Source: BOKV01 sp049289295
Lineage (GTDB): Bacteria; Pseudomonadota; Alphaproteobacteria; Rhizobiales; Rhizobiaceae
Length of the DNA: 64,000 nt
Assembly (NCBI GenBank): GCA_049289295.1
Contig: JBATLL010000041.1
Coordinates: 372,001-436,000 of the forward strand
Direction: 5' to 3'
In this document: positions 10,876 to 18,951 of the stretch, one piece after another
Position numbering within the stretch: the stretch's first letter is position 1
Layout: each line of letters starts with the position of its first letter
Position numbers and translations under genes: made by a program
The notes under the pieces: generated by a model
What the model saw: the letters and a program-made list of their open reading frames with translations, nothing else
Told to the model about the DNA's origin: nothing
Database searches by the model: none

Positions 10876-11976
10876 ATGGATCAACTTGCCAATGGGGAGC
10901 CCGGCGTTCCGGCGTCGGGCGAAAAGGTATTGAAGGAGTTTTCCTTCACCGGCAATGCGAAGGAGTATTTCGGAATCTGGATCGTCAATCTGCTGTTGTC
11001 GATCGTCACGTTGGGAATTTACACAGCCTGGGCCAAAGTGCGCCGACTTCGCTATTTCTACGGCAACACCTGGCTGGACGGACACAATTTCGAATATCAC
11101 GCCAGACCGGTGCAGATCCTGATCGGCAGAATCATTGTCGTCGGGATACTCCTTGTGATCAACCTGCTGATCAATTTCGTCAGCCCGCTGTTTGGCATTC
11201 TGATCATCCCCTATCTCTTTGCTTTCCCATGGCTGATCAACAAGTCGCTGGCGTTCAATGCGCGCATGACGACCTACCGCAATGTGCGTCTGAATTTCGG
11301 CGGCACCTACTGGGGAGCCTTTCTCATTTTCGTGGTAATGCCAATTGTTGCGTCACTTACGCTTGGGCTGCTTGCACCGGTCGTCTCGCGCATGTCCAGC
11401 AACTATATCGGCAACCATCTGGGTTATGGAGCCGCCCGTTTTGCAACGGATGTTCCTGTCGGCAAACTCTATGGCAATCTTGGTGGTACGATTGCGTTCG
11501 TGCTGATCCTCGGCGTGATACTGGGCGGTGTTGCTGCTGCTGCAGGGGTTGGTTACTTCGAGCTTTCGGGGATCGCCGACATTTCGCTGGATCCACCAAG
11601 GGAGATGTTCAAGATCATGTTTGCTGCTGGTGTTGTCGGGCTCTACATTGCCGTGTTTCTGGGCGTCGTGTTTTACATGACAGGTGTTCGCAATCACGCC
11701 TTCCGTCATTCGACCCTCGACGACGCCCACGGCTTTTCGTCGACCCTCGGGCGCGGACGCTATGTGTGGATACTGGTTTCAAACCTGTTCGTGACCCTGT
11801 TGACCCTGAGCTTGATGCGGCCCTGGGCAGCGGTGCGCAGCTGGCGGTATCTGGCCAGCAATACCAGCGTTCTGGCCGCGGGTTCGCTCGACAACTTCAT
11901 CGACCGGGCAGCACCTGAAGGAAATGTCGTCACTGCGGAGTTCTTCGACATAGAAGGGATAGACTTTGGCCTCTAG
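10876..11976 (+). CDS. YjgN/DUF898 family membrane protein
   Basis: The 366-residue polytopic protein begins with the DUF898 signature (FSFTGNAKEYFGIWIVNLLLSI, from about residue 24) followed by WAKVRRLRYFYGNTWLDGHNFEYH. It has about eight membrane segments, arranged as two related halves, each ending in a WAxVR(S/R)WRY-like motif (about residues 52 and 320), which points to an internal duplication. The function of YjgN proteins is unknown. The gene is followed within about 10-20 bp by the M48 protease gene; this YjgN-M48 pairing recurs in proteobacteria, suggesting that the two act together in the membrane. Confidence 0.85.
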   Translation: MDQLANGEPGVPASGEKVLKEFSFTGNAKEYFGIWIVNLLLSIVTLGIYTAWAKVRRLRYFYGNTWLDGHNFEYHARPVQILIGRIIVVGILLVINLLINFVSPLFGILIIPYLFAFPWLINKSLAFNARMTTYRNVRLNFGGTYWGAFLIFVVMPIVASLTLGLLAPVVSRMSSNYIGNHLGYGAARFATDVPVGKLYGNLGGTIAFVLILGVILGGVAAAAGVGYFELSGIADISLDPPREMFKIMFAAGVVGLYIAVFLGVVFYMTGVRNHAFRHSTLDDAHGFSSTLGRGRYVWILVSNLFVTLLTLSLMRPWAAVRSWRYLASNTSVLAAGSLDNFIDRAAPEGNVVTAEFFDIEGIDFGL

Positions 11977-11994
11977 AAGCACCATGTGCTGTTC

Positions 11995-13020
11995 ATGATC
12001 GAAGGCAGGCTGTTTTACCCCGAATCCGCCCGGTCCGTCCCTGCCAAGCTGTGGGGCGAACCGGGCGACCTGCGTCTGGTTGCGGGAGGAGACGAAACCG
12101 TCGTTCGGCCTACGTTGATGTCCGTGACGGACAAGCTCGGCAATGTTCCGCGCAAACTTACCTTTTCCGACGGGAGTGTTTTCGAGGCGGAAGCCGGAGC
12201 GGATGTGGATGGGTTGCTCGTGCAGCACGGGAGCTTCTTCTCCGTCCTGTCGCGACTCGAGGCGAACTGGAAGTTCGCTGCCTTTGCTGCGGCGGCAACA
12301 CTCGTTCTGCTGGTCGGCATCTACCGATATGGCATTCCTGCAATGGCCGCCGGTGCGGCTGCCGTCACGCCCACGCCGATGATCAGCGCCATGGACAAGG
12401 GCATGCTCGAAACGGTGGACAAGGTGCTGTTCAACAAGAGCAAGCTTGATGAAGGGCAGAAGGAAAAGCTTCAGGCAGTGTTCGACGAGATCGCGGCGGT
12501 ATCGGGTCAGAAGGACCCGCCGCTCAAGCTGCATTTTCGCGACGGCGGCAAGGTTGGAGCCAATGCCTTCGCCCTTCCAGGTGGTTCGATTGTTGTAACG
12601 GACCAGCTCTTCAAGGAAGCAAAGTCGGATGATGAACTGGCCGGTGTCATCGCCCACGAAATCGGACATGTTCAGGGCATGCATTCGCTCAAGCAATTGT
12701 ATCGCGTGCTTGGCGTCGGCTTCATGATCGGCGTGATTGGCGGGGATGCAAGCCAGATCGTGGATGATGTGGTCACGCAGGCTACGGCGCTGCAGACTTT
12801 CTCCTATACGCGCCAGTACGAAGCGGATGCCGACCTGCGAAGCGTAGGCATGATGGTGCAGGCGGGCCGGAATCCGATTGCCTTTGTCGATCTTCTGGAC
12901 CGGATAACCAAGGAGAAGGGCGCGTCAGGCAAGACGGGCTGGTTCGACACGCATCCAGGCACCAATGACAGGCGCGACTCGGTGACGAAGGAAGCGGTCA
13001 GACTTGGCTGGAAAGGCTGA
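11995..13020 (+). CDS. M48-family membrane zinc metalloprotease
   Basis: The protein (341 residues from this ATG) has an N-terminal cytoplasmic region of about 90 residues, one membrane helix (about 95-113) and an M48 peptidase domain. The zinc site is explicit: HEIGH near residue 221 and the third ligand Glu in YEADADLRS near 276. An alternative GTG start at 11986, preceded by a weak AGAAG, would add three residues. It lies just after the YjgN gene and is probably co-transcribed with it. Similar proteases (BepA/LoiP/HtpX relatives) degrade misfolded envelope proteins; the target here is unknown. Confidence 0.85.
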   Translation: MIEGRLFYPESARSVPAKLWGEPGDLRLVAGGDETVVRPTLMSVTDKLGNVPRKLTFSDGSVFEAEAGADVDGLLVQHGSFFSVLSRLEANWKFAAFAAAATLVLLVGIYRYGIPAMAAGAAAVTPTPMISAMDKGMLETVDKVLFNKSKLDEGQKEKLQAVFDEIAAVSGQKDPPLKLHFRDGGKVGANAFALPGGSIVVTDQLFKEAKSDDELAGVIAHEIGHVQGMHSLKQLYRVLGVGFMIGVIGGDASQIVDDVVTQATALQTFSYTRQYEADADLRSVGMMVQAGRNPIAFVDLLDRITKEKGASGKTGWFDTHPGTNDRRDSVTKEAVRLGWKG

Positions 13021-13028
13021 CCCCCTGC

Positions 13029-13616
13029 CTATTTCACCTGCCGCGCCAGTGCGTGATATTCATCGTTTGGCCGCATGTCGGTGGCCGCGCTCATGCGGTT
13101 AGACATGTTGAAGAAGGAAGCGGTGGCTGCGATATCCCAGATTTCGCGATCACTCCAGCCGGTTTTCCTGAGCGCCTCGCGGTCCGGCTCGTCGATTTCC
13201 TCGGGCTGCTTTGTCAGTTTCCACGCAAAATCCAGCATTGCGCGCTGACGTGGTGACAGGTCTGCCGTGCGGTAGTTCATCACCATCTGCTCACCCAGTT
13301 TCGGGTCGCCAGAGAGCTGGCGGACAGCGGCGCCGTGCGCCGTAAGGCAATAGAAGCAGTGGTTGGCGGAGGATACCGTTACCGCGATCATCTCGCGTTC
13401 GAGTTTTGACAGGCCAGACTCACCCAGCATCAGTTCATTGTACATGTTGGTGAAGCCCGCGAATTTCTGCCCGTGCCAGGCATAGGCGGCCAGCACGTTC
13501 GGCACGAAACCCAGTTTCTCCTGGCACACGTCCAGATATTTCTGCTGGCGCTCATCCAGGGGAAATTCCGATTTCGGCAAATCCAGTGCCACTACATCCT
13601 TTTTTCCTGCCATCAC
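13029..13616 (-). CDS. AhpD-like/carboxymuconolactone decarboxylase family protein (peroxidase-related)
   Basis: The 195-residue helical protein carries the AhpD-type redox motif HCFYCLTAHG, with Cys87, Cys90 and His94. Proteins of this subgroup are annotated as uncharacterised peroxidase-related enzymes. They use the CxxC pair for alkylhydroperoxidase-like chemistry, reduced by a lipoyl or thioredoxin-type partner. The length (about 190) is normal for the subgroup. No signal peptide is seen, so it is cytoplasmic. It stands alone, convergent with the M48 protease gene (8 bp apart). The first two codons are both ATG; either could be used. Confidence 0.82.
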   Translation of the reverse strand: MMAGKKDVVALDLPKSEFPLDERQQKYLDVCQEKLGFVPNVLAAYAWHGQKFAGFTNMYNELMLGESGLSKLEREMIAVTVSSANHCFYCLTAHGAAVRQLSGDPKLGEQMVMNYRTADLSPRQRAMLDFAWKLTKQPEEIDEPDREALRKTGWSDREIWDIAATASFFNMSNRMSAATDMRPNDEYHALARQVK

Positions 13617-13716
13617 TTCCTCTTGTTTCTGCTAAACTTTACGAACGTTTGAGGCAGCATGCGCCGGATGGCTGGAAATGCCAAGGTGCAGAATCCGAAT
13701 GGAGATACACTGAAAA

Positions 13717-14394
13717 ATGAACAAGGTGGACAATCAGGCGCGCGGGGAACGGGAGATCACTGCGGGCAAGCGGCTCAAGGGCAGGGTTACTGGCGTGCTG
13801 ATGGCCAAGGGGCGGGATTTCGTGTCTGCACCCGCAACCGTTCTGCCCCTTGTCTACGAGGGCATTCCAGGTGATTTCCATGCTGGCAACACGCGCCTTT
13901 CCGGCGGTCGCGAACCCTGGTATCCGCGCGGCACCGAAATGCGCAACGAGCGACAAGTGTCGATCCTTTCGAAAGAGGATTTGGCGGCCATTGCCGCAAA
14001 TCTCGGAGTCATCCAGATCGAACCGGGCTGGATTGGTGCCAATCTGGTTCTGGAAGGTATTGCTGATCTATCCTATCTGCCGCCGCGAACGCTGCTGTTC
14101 TTCGAGGGCGGCGTTACTTTGCGTGTCGATGGCTATAACGCACCATGCAGGCTGGCCGGTGGAGAGATTGCCCGCCATCTTGGTGCTCACCGCACGGGCG
14201 GAGCGATTTCACCCGAGGATACGAAGCGCGCCAGCCAGTCGAGCGAATTCGACTGGACACGCACCGACATGGCGCTTGCTTTCGGTGAAGCCGCGCACAT
14301 GCGCCGGGGCCTTGTCGCCTGGGTGGAGCGCGAAGGAGAAATCACGCATGGCGAATCGGTTACGGCTCGCGTCTGGGAGCAATGGGTCTACTGA
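13717..14394 (+). CDS. MOSC domain-containing protein
   Basis: The 225-residue protein fits the MOSC (molybdenum cofactor sulfurase C-terminal) fold. It has a basic N-terminal strand region, a long stretch with GxxGDxHAGNTR-like residues (about 45-60), a MRNERQVSIL segment and the hallmark late cysteine in APCRLAG near residue 146. MOSC proteins carry sulfur, as a persulfide on that cysteine, to metal-sulfur cofactors, as in YiiM, which detoxifies N-hydroxylated compounds. No molybdenum cofactor genes lie nearby, so the acceptor is unknown. Confidence 0.75.
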   Translation: MNKVDNQARGEREITAGKRLKGRVTGVLMAKGRDFVSAPATVLPLVYEGIPGDFHAGNTRLSGGREPWYPRGTEMRNERQVSILSKEDLAAIAANLGVIQIEPGWIGANLVLEGIADLSYLPPRTLLFFEGGVTLRVDGYNAPCRLAGGEIARHLGAHRTGGAISPEDTKRASQSSEFDWTRTDMALAFGEAAHMRRGLVAWVEREGEITHGESVTARVWEQWVY

Positions 14395-14455
14395 CGACCA
14401 GGCACTGGACGCGCAGCCGCAATCCTATCATCGAAAGGTGCGCTGACGCTCCGCG

Positions 14456-15154
14456 CTAGCCTGGTATCGACGCGGCTTTCAGGCTTGCAGGCCTGCTGGA
14501 ACAGGTCCCGAGCCAGCGCGTGACCTCGGGGAAATTTTCCATCTCCATGATAGCGCCAGCATCATAAAAGCCTACCATGGCGCGAACCCAAGGCCAGATG
14601 GCGATGTCTGCAATTGAATAGTCTGCACCCATCACGAACTCACGCCCGTTCAGCCTTGCGTTAAGGACGCGGAGCAGCCGGCGCGATTCATCGCGATAGC
14701 GTTCATAGGGTTTCTTGTCTTCAATGTCCTTGCCGGCAAATTTGTGGAAAAAACCGAACTGGCCGAACATCGGGCCGATACCACCCATCTGGAACATCAG
14801 CCATTGCAGCGTCTCGTAGCGAAGGGCGGGATCGGGAGCGAGGAACTTGCCGCTCTTGTCGGCCAGGTAAATGAGAATTGCACCCGATTCCCACAGCGCC
14901 AGCGGTTTGCCGTTCGGGCCATTGGGGTCAATGATCGCGGGGATCTTGTTGTTCGGGTTCAGGGAGAGAAACTCCGGACTCATCTGGTCATTTGTCGAGA
15001 AGGAAACCAGATGCGGCTCGTAGGGCAGGCCCGTTTCCTCCAGCATGGCCGAAGCCTTGATGCCGTTGGGAGTGGGGAGCGAATAGAGCTGGATATGTTC
15101 TGGATGGCTTGCAGGCCATTTGCGTGTGATCTGGAATGCGCCGAGTTTGGACAT
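14456..15154 (-). CDS. Glutathione S-transferase, YfcG/YghU (Nu)-like
   Basis: The 232-residue protein has an N-terminal thioredoxin-like GST domain (about residues 20-100). The motifs LYSLPTPNGIKASAMLEE, with Thr28-Pro-Asn in the place of the active hydroxyl residue, NNKIPAII with the cis-Pro, and the ESGAIL glutathione gamma-glutamyl-binding motif are all visible. The helical C-terminal domain spans about 110-225. The N-terminal TPNG pattern is typical of the disulfide-bond oxidoreductase Nu class (YfcG/YghU). Probable role: glutathione-dependent disulfide or peroxide reduction in the cytoplasm. Confidence 0.87.
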   Translation of the reverse strand: MSKLGAFQITRKWPASHPEHIQLYSLPTPNGIKASAMLEETGLPYEPHLVSFSTNDQMSPEFLSLNPNNKIPAIIDPNGPNGKPLALWESGAILIYLADKSGKFLAPDPALRYETLQWLMFQMGGIGPMFGQFGFFHKFAGKDIEDKKPYERYRDESRRLLRVLNARLNGREFVMGADYSIADIAIWPWVRAMVGFYDAGAIMEMENFPEVTRWLGTCSSRPASLKAASIPG

Positions 15155-15222
15155 GATGTTTTCCCGTCAGTTTGTACCCAAGAAGTAGCCAGGCCCTCGC
15201 GTCTCACAAGCCTGAGATCGGT

Positions 15223-15558
15223 TTACGGAGTGTCCATATCCGAATTGCCCAGCGCAAGGCTTCCGGTCCTGCAATTCCAGCTTTCCAGAACAAGCAGCAT
15301 TTCATCCAGTACGAAATGGCGCGCCGATTGCGGATCATATCCATCGCTGAGCAGTTGGTCATAGTTGGTGTAGGCATGGCGAACATGGGCTGTCAGCGCC
15401 TGCTGTATGGCAATTGATGGGGGCAGATGACGCAAGTGTGCGACGCTTGCGAGGTCGAGTACCGCTTCAAAGGCCGACAGCGTGATACCAGGGCACAGCG
15501 CGCGCAGGCGTCGCCTCATTTCCCGACCGCGGTGGTGGCTGGTGTTCGGATCCGTCAT
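15223..15558 (-). CDS. DUF2293 domain-containing protein
   Basis: This 111-residue basic protein has a compact domain with HVRHAYTNYDQLLSDGYD near residue 57 and a C-terminal VLDEMLLVLESWN, the conserved pattern of DUF2293, a small alphaproteobacterial family of unknown function. The domain covers most of the protein. A start at 15588 would add ten residues; neither start has a good ribosome binding site. It points away from the ArsR-methyltransferase gene and shares its upstream region. Confidence 0.6.
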   Translation of the reverse strand: MTDPNTSHHRGREMRRRLRALCPGITLSAFEAVLDLASVAHLRHLPPSIAIQQALTAHVRHAYTNYDQLLSDGYDPQSARHFVLDEMLLVLESWNCRTGSLALGNSDMDTP

Positions 15559-15626
15559 GCAGGTCAATGATTGCGTGCAGTGGAGCATGGCGCAAATGAA
15601 AAAGCCCTTGCCGCTATTGTACTATT

Positions 15627-15648
15627 CATATAAAGATATCTTTATCTG
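15627..15648. promoter_or_regulatory. 22-bp palindromic operator upstream of arsR-type regulator
   Basis: A perfect 16-bp palindrome, ATAAAGATATCTTTAT (15630-15645), is extended to 22 bp with one mismatched pair (CA at 15627-15628, TG at 15647-15648). It ends 17 bp before the TTG start of the ArsR-methyltransferase fusion. An AT-rich inverted repeat of this length at this position is what an ArsR-family repressor binds. The site overlaps where a -10 element or transcription start would lie, so autorepression is expected. The ligand and binder are inferred. Confidence 0.65.
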
Positions 15649-15664
15649 AATTCTGGAGGCGTCC

Positions 15665-16699
15665 TTGCTCAATCCGACGAAACCCTTGCCGCTTGACCTC
15701 GACGCGACCGTGAACATGCTACGCGCGGCTGGTGAGACGACGCGCGTCAGGCTGCTGGCATTGCTGAGCGTCTGCGACCTCACAGTGACCGATCTCATCG
15801 ACATTCTGGGCCAATCACAGCCGCGTATCTCGCGCCATCTGCGCCTGATGACCGAAGCTGGCCTGGTGCAGCGCTATTCGGAAGGTGCCTGGGCATTCTT
15901 CCGCATGGCCGATGAGGGGGCAGCAGCGCGACTGGCGTTTGAGATAGTTTCCCGCATCGATCCGGCCGATCCGCAACTGGTGCGTGATCGCGAGCGGCTT
16001 GATGGCGTGCGCCAACGCAGGGCAGAGCGTGCTGCAGGCTGGTTTTCCTCCAATGCCGCGGCCTGGGATCAGTTGCGCAAGCTTCATGCCGACGATGCGC
16101 GGGTTGAAGCAGCAATGCTTGAACTTGCCGGCAAACGTCCATTCGATGCGATGCTCGATCTGGGTACCGGGACGGGCCGACTGCTCGAACTGTTCGCACC
16201 GCTCTACACCAAGGGCACCGGTATCGATGCGAGCCGGGACATGCTCGCGGTTGCTCGGGCAAACCTGGACGCTGCAGGGCTTTCGCGCGTGCAGGTCCGT
16301 CAGGGCGATATCTATGTGCTGCCAACGCCTGCCGGCCAGTTCGATTTCGTCACCCTGCATCAGGTGCTGCACTATCTGGACGATCCGGCTGCAGCGATCC
16401 GGGAAGCGGCGCGTGCGCTTGCGCCCGGCGGCAGGTTGCTGATTGCCGACTTTGCGCCGCATCACCTTGAATTCCTGCGCGATGAACAGCAGCACCGTCG
16501 GCTCGGATTCAGCCATCAGCAGATCGCGGAGTGGCTGGAAGCAGCGGGACTGGAACTGATCGAGGTCCAGGACATCGCGCCTGACAGGGCCGAAACACCC
16601 AACAGCAGCGAGGGCGGCGAGAAACTGACCGTGACGCTCTGGCTGGCGCGTGATCCGCGCCTGCTCGTGGCAGCTTCGGGTTCACGGGGAGCAGCATGA
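15665..16699 (+). CDS. ArsR-family HTH regulator fused to SAM-dependent methyltransferase
   Basis: The 344-residue protein combines an N-terminal ArsR winged-helix domain (about residues 12-95; recognition helix near SQPRISRHLRLM) with a class I methyltransferase domain (about 155-285; SAM motif I LDLGTGTG at 164-171, and a motif-II-type acidic residue in GTGIDAS). The start is a TTG at 15665 with GGAGG six bases upstream. It overlaps metF by 4 bp (ATGA), so the two are translationally coupled. This arrangement points to control of methionine/SAM metabolism, with the methyltransferase-like domain perhaps sensing SAM or S-adenosylhomocysteine as SahR does; that last step is inference. Confidence 0.88.
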   Translation: MLNPTKPLPLDLDATVNMLRAAGETTRVRLLALLSVCDLTVTDLIDILGQSQPRISRHLRLMTEAGLVQRYSEGAWAFFRMADEGAAARLAFEIVSRIDPADPQLVRDRERLDGVRQRRAERAAGWFSSNAAAWDQLRKLHADDARVEAAMLELAGKRPFDAMLDLGTGTGRLLELFAPLYTKGTGIDASRDMLAVARANLDAAGLSRVQVRQGDIYVLPTPAGQFDFVTLHQVLHYLDDPAAAIREAARALAPGGRLLIADFAPHHLEFLRDEQQHRRLGFSHQQIAEWLEAAGLELIEVQDIAPDRAETPNSSEGGEKLTVTLWLARDPRLLVAASGSRGAA

Positions 16700-17601
16700 T
16701 GAACATCTTCTCACGCCGCCAGAATCCCGGCCTTCGCGTTTCCTTCGAGTTCTTCCCGCCGTCAAACGAGCGCATAAGCAAAACGCTTTGGGCAACTCTG
16801 GATCGCCTTGCTCCGCTGTCGCCGGACTTCATCTCAGTCACTTATGGCGCTGGCGGCACTACACGCGAGCGGACGCTGGAAACCGTGCGCCGTGTTGCAT
16901 CGGAATCCGGCGTGCCGGTGGCCGGTCACCTGACCTGTGTGAGTGCAAGCAAGGCTGAGAGCGATCGTGCCATTGCTGCCTATGCACTGGCTGGTGTGCG
17001 GCGCATCGTGGCCCTGCGCGGTGATCCGGCCGAAGGCGTGGGGCATCGCTATGTGGCAAGGCCGGACGGTTATGCGAATGCCGCCGAACTGACCGCCGCA
17101 ATAGCGCGGCAGGGCGATTTCGAGATCTACGTCTCAGCCTATCCCGAGAAGCATCCGGAGAGTCCGGATTTCGCGACGGATATCGACATGCTGAAGCGCA
17201 AGGCGGACGCCGGAGCGAGCCGCGCAATCACACAGTTCTTCTTCGACAATGACAGTTATGAAGCCTATGTCGAGCGCGTGCGGCGCGCAGGCATCTATAT
17301 CCCCGTCATTCCAGGCATCCTGCCGGTGCACGACTTTGCCAAGGTTGCGAGTTTTGCAGCGCGTTGCGGCGCACATGTTCCGGCGTGGCTGGCGCAGCGT
17401 TTCGAGGGGCTTGAGAATGATCCACAGACGCGCGCGCTTGTTGCAGCAGCAGTAGCGGCAGAGCAGGTGACGGATCTGATGGAGCGCGGAATTACCGATT
17501 TCCACTTCTACACCATGAACCGGGCAGAACTGGCCTTTGCCATCTGCCACCTGATCGGATTGCGGCCCAACCGGGAATCGTCGCTTGCCCGTGCGTCGTG
17601 A
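16696..17601 (+). CDS. metF: 5,10-methylenetetrahydrofolate reductase
   Basis: The 301-residue protein aligns with MetF over its whole length: FEFFPP near residue 17 with the catalytic Glu, VTYGAGGTTRERT (about 49-61), ALRGDP (about 114-119), the FAD/folate-binding stretch ITQFFFD (about 178-184) and a PGILPV segment. MetF is a flavoenzyme that reduces methylene-THF to methyl-THF, the methyl donor for methionine synthesis. The start overlaps the regulator stop codon, so the gene is probably expressed from the operator-controlled promoter at about 15.63 kb. metH is not in the window. Confidence 0.95.
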   Translation: MMNIFSRRQNPGLRVSFEFFPPSNERISKTLWATLDRLAPLSPDFISVTYGAGGTTRERTLETVRRVASESGVPVAGHLTCVSASKAESDRAIAAYALAGVRRIVALRGDPAEGVGHRYVARPDGYANAAELTAAIARQGDFEIYVSAYPEKHPESPDFATDIDMLKRKADAGASRAITQFFFDNDSYEAYVERVRRAGIYIPVIPGILPVHDFAKVASFAARCGAHVPAWLAQRFEGLENDPQTRALVAAAVAAEQVTDLMERGITDFHFYTMNRAELAFAICHLIGLRPNRESSLARAS

Positions 17602-17670
17602 CCGGTGACGTGCAGGCGCAACGCGCCTGTCGCCGCGCTGCGTGAATCCCCTGGATTTCAGGAAAAGCAA

Positions 17671-17700
17671 CGGCCCGCACCTGGTCAGGGATGCGGGCCG
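17671..17700 (-). terminator. Intrinsic terminator of the 27-residue protein gene
   Basis: A perfect 9-bp stem (CGGCCCGCA / TGCGGGCCG) encloses a 12-base loop. Read on the minus strand it is followed by a U-rich tract (TTGCTTTT). It lies 57 bp after the stop codon of the small gene at 17758-17841. The plus-strand side has no T-run, so it terminates metF transcripts poorly, if at all. Confidence 0.75.
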
Positions 17701-17757
17701 GATTGGTTGCCCCTCTTGGCCATGCAGGCTGCATGGCGGGCGTTGGCGGGTTCGAGC

Positions 17758-17841
17758 TTAGAATACTCCGAGTACGAAGGCTCCCACGACCATGAAGGCC
17801 GCACAGACAAGCAGGACATTCACGCGATGTGATATTACCAT
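17758..17841 (-). CDS. 27-residue single-pass membrane protein
   Basis: A very short gene encodes MVISHRVNVLLVCAAFMVVG plus seven more residues (ending LGVF). It has a short basic N-terminus followed by one hydrophobic helix (residues about 8-27). The case for a real gene rests on three signs: a near-perfect ribosome binding site (AAAGGAGA, six bases before the ATG), a hydrophobic product of membrane-spanning length, and a strong minus-strand terminator just downstream. Short membrane proteins of this kind act as regulators of larger membrane complexes in other bacteria; no function can be assigned here. Confidence 0.65.
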   Translation of the reverse strand: MVISHRVNVLLVCAAFMVVGAFVLGVF

Positions 17842-18433
17842 TTTTGTCTCCTTTCATTCGGAGCGGCCGATAGCCGCCCATGGACAAAAGTCTAATACAG
17901 CGGTTCGGCCCGTCAATCGGAATTGCATGCTGCACTGCGGCAGGATGGGGCCAAATCCACCATTGAAACATTATCGCATGGTGCCAATTGCTTGCCAAAA
18001 CAGGGGTTTTTCTGGCCCAATGGCCAATGTGAAATATTTTTCTCCACAGGTGGTCCGGAGGAGGATTTTCCCCCTGCGGTTAACGGAATGTGTCCGCAAT
18101 ATGAAACGTTTTAGGTGAACCGGACCATTGAGGTCCCAGTCAGCGAATCACGAAGCTTGCGCTGCCGCGGCAGAAGCGTTGGCAAAAGGCGGGGTAAACA
18201 CAGTCGGGCGAACCGCCAAATGCATGCATGACATTCATCTTGTTGAATATAATAAACCAAGAGCAGCAAAATAAAAAACAAAATCACTAATGATATAATT
18301 TCTTTCAATATTACATTTCAATCAATATAAACTGAAATATAATTCATTTGTACGCAAAAAAGAACGTTCTCATAAAAAAAGTACAAATATCTGCAGTATA
18401 ATTTATTCCAGCGCAGATGCCGGAAAAAGGGCC
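17842..18433. other. Intergenic region, AT-rich in its right half
   Basis: This stretch of about 590 bp has no gene I can support. The left part holds the promoter region of the 27-residue gene. From about 18220 to 18415 composition changes sharply to AT-rich with runs of A, unlike the GC-rich flanks, and ends at the old uvrB tail. The AT-rich block may be decayed foreign DNA from an earlier insertion downstream of uvrB. A CTGCCGCGGCAG palindrome lies near 18163. Confidence 0.5.
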
Positions 18434-18705
18434 TCATCTCCCCGGCCGTCCCGTTTTCCCTGGTCTTCTCTTCCTGCGCCGCTCATCGCCGGCGTCTTCG
18501 TATGAACCGGCGCCTATCTTCTTTCTCTTGATTGGCCCCAAATCTTGCGCTTCCCCGCGCTTGTCGCGCGGGTCAACGTGCGATTTGGAGTGGGTAATAT
18601 TCTGGCGCATTTCCTCGCCATAGCTCTGGCGCGGCGGGGACCAGCCATCCGGCGTTGCCGGTTTTTCGGTACGGCCCACTGTCATCTCGTCGAGGGTTGG
18701 CTTGC
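18434..18705 (-). pseudogene. uvrB: Displaced 3' end of uvrB (remnant, promoterless)
   Basis: The minus strand encodes a UvrB C-terminal tail (PTLDEMTVGRTEKPATPDGW ... RRPGKTGRPGR, then TGA at 18434-18436) that closely matches the end of the intact uvrB gene at 25437-25648. It has no UvrB body and no start of its own. The last part differs from the intact copy: about 20 extra codons (SHVDPRDKRGEAQD region) and many synonymous changes, whereas the first 101 bp are identical. The simplest reading is that this is the original uvrB end, cut off when the island inserted and brought its own replacement 3' end. Confidence 0.85.
18605..18705. repeat. 101-bp direct repeat, left copy (uvrB 3' coding sequence)
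   Basis: The sequence from 18605 to 18705 is identical base for base to 25548-25648 and in the same orientation. Identity stops abruptly on both sides: one base differs just to the left and then similarity decays, while on the right there is none. It marks the left junction of the inserted island (attL/attR-like). Confidence 0.9.
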
Positions 18706-18951
18706 TAGGCCAAAGGCCGAAGCGCGGCCGGGGTGGGGGCTTCCTTGGCGAATAGACCCTCCCGCAATGGGGAGGGGCTTTGAGTGCCAAGACGGGAATA
18801 TCCATTGAATTGAGGCGCAAACATCGAGAGCCAGACCAGCGTTTGCTGCGGACCGGCCTTATGTATCAGACGCACCAGAATTGCGTGGCCTGAAATGAGG
18901 GGGGCGGTGTTTGCGCGTTCGGCGATGGCCGCGATGCTAATCGCTTTAGCT

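Noticed and set aside
18111..18308. Open frame of 65 codons on the minus strand in the AT-rich block left of the uvrB remnant
   Set aside because: The start is TTG with no ribosome binding site. The hydrophobic first half comes from AT-rich sequence and the rest is GC-rich low-similarity sequence, so it looks like chance.
18757..18776. CCCTCCC/GGGAGGG hairpin at the left end of the island
   Set aside because: Possible terminator, but the T-run is weak on both strands and no gene clearly ends there, so it is not listed as a feature.
18434..18820. 128-codon minus-strand open frame reading through the uvrB remnant
   Set aside because: Its first 35 codons are unrelated sequence from the island end; only the uvrB tail is genuine. 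Reported as a pseudogene remnant instead.
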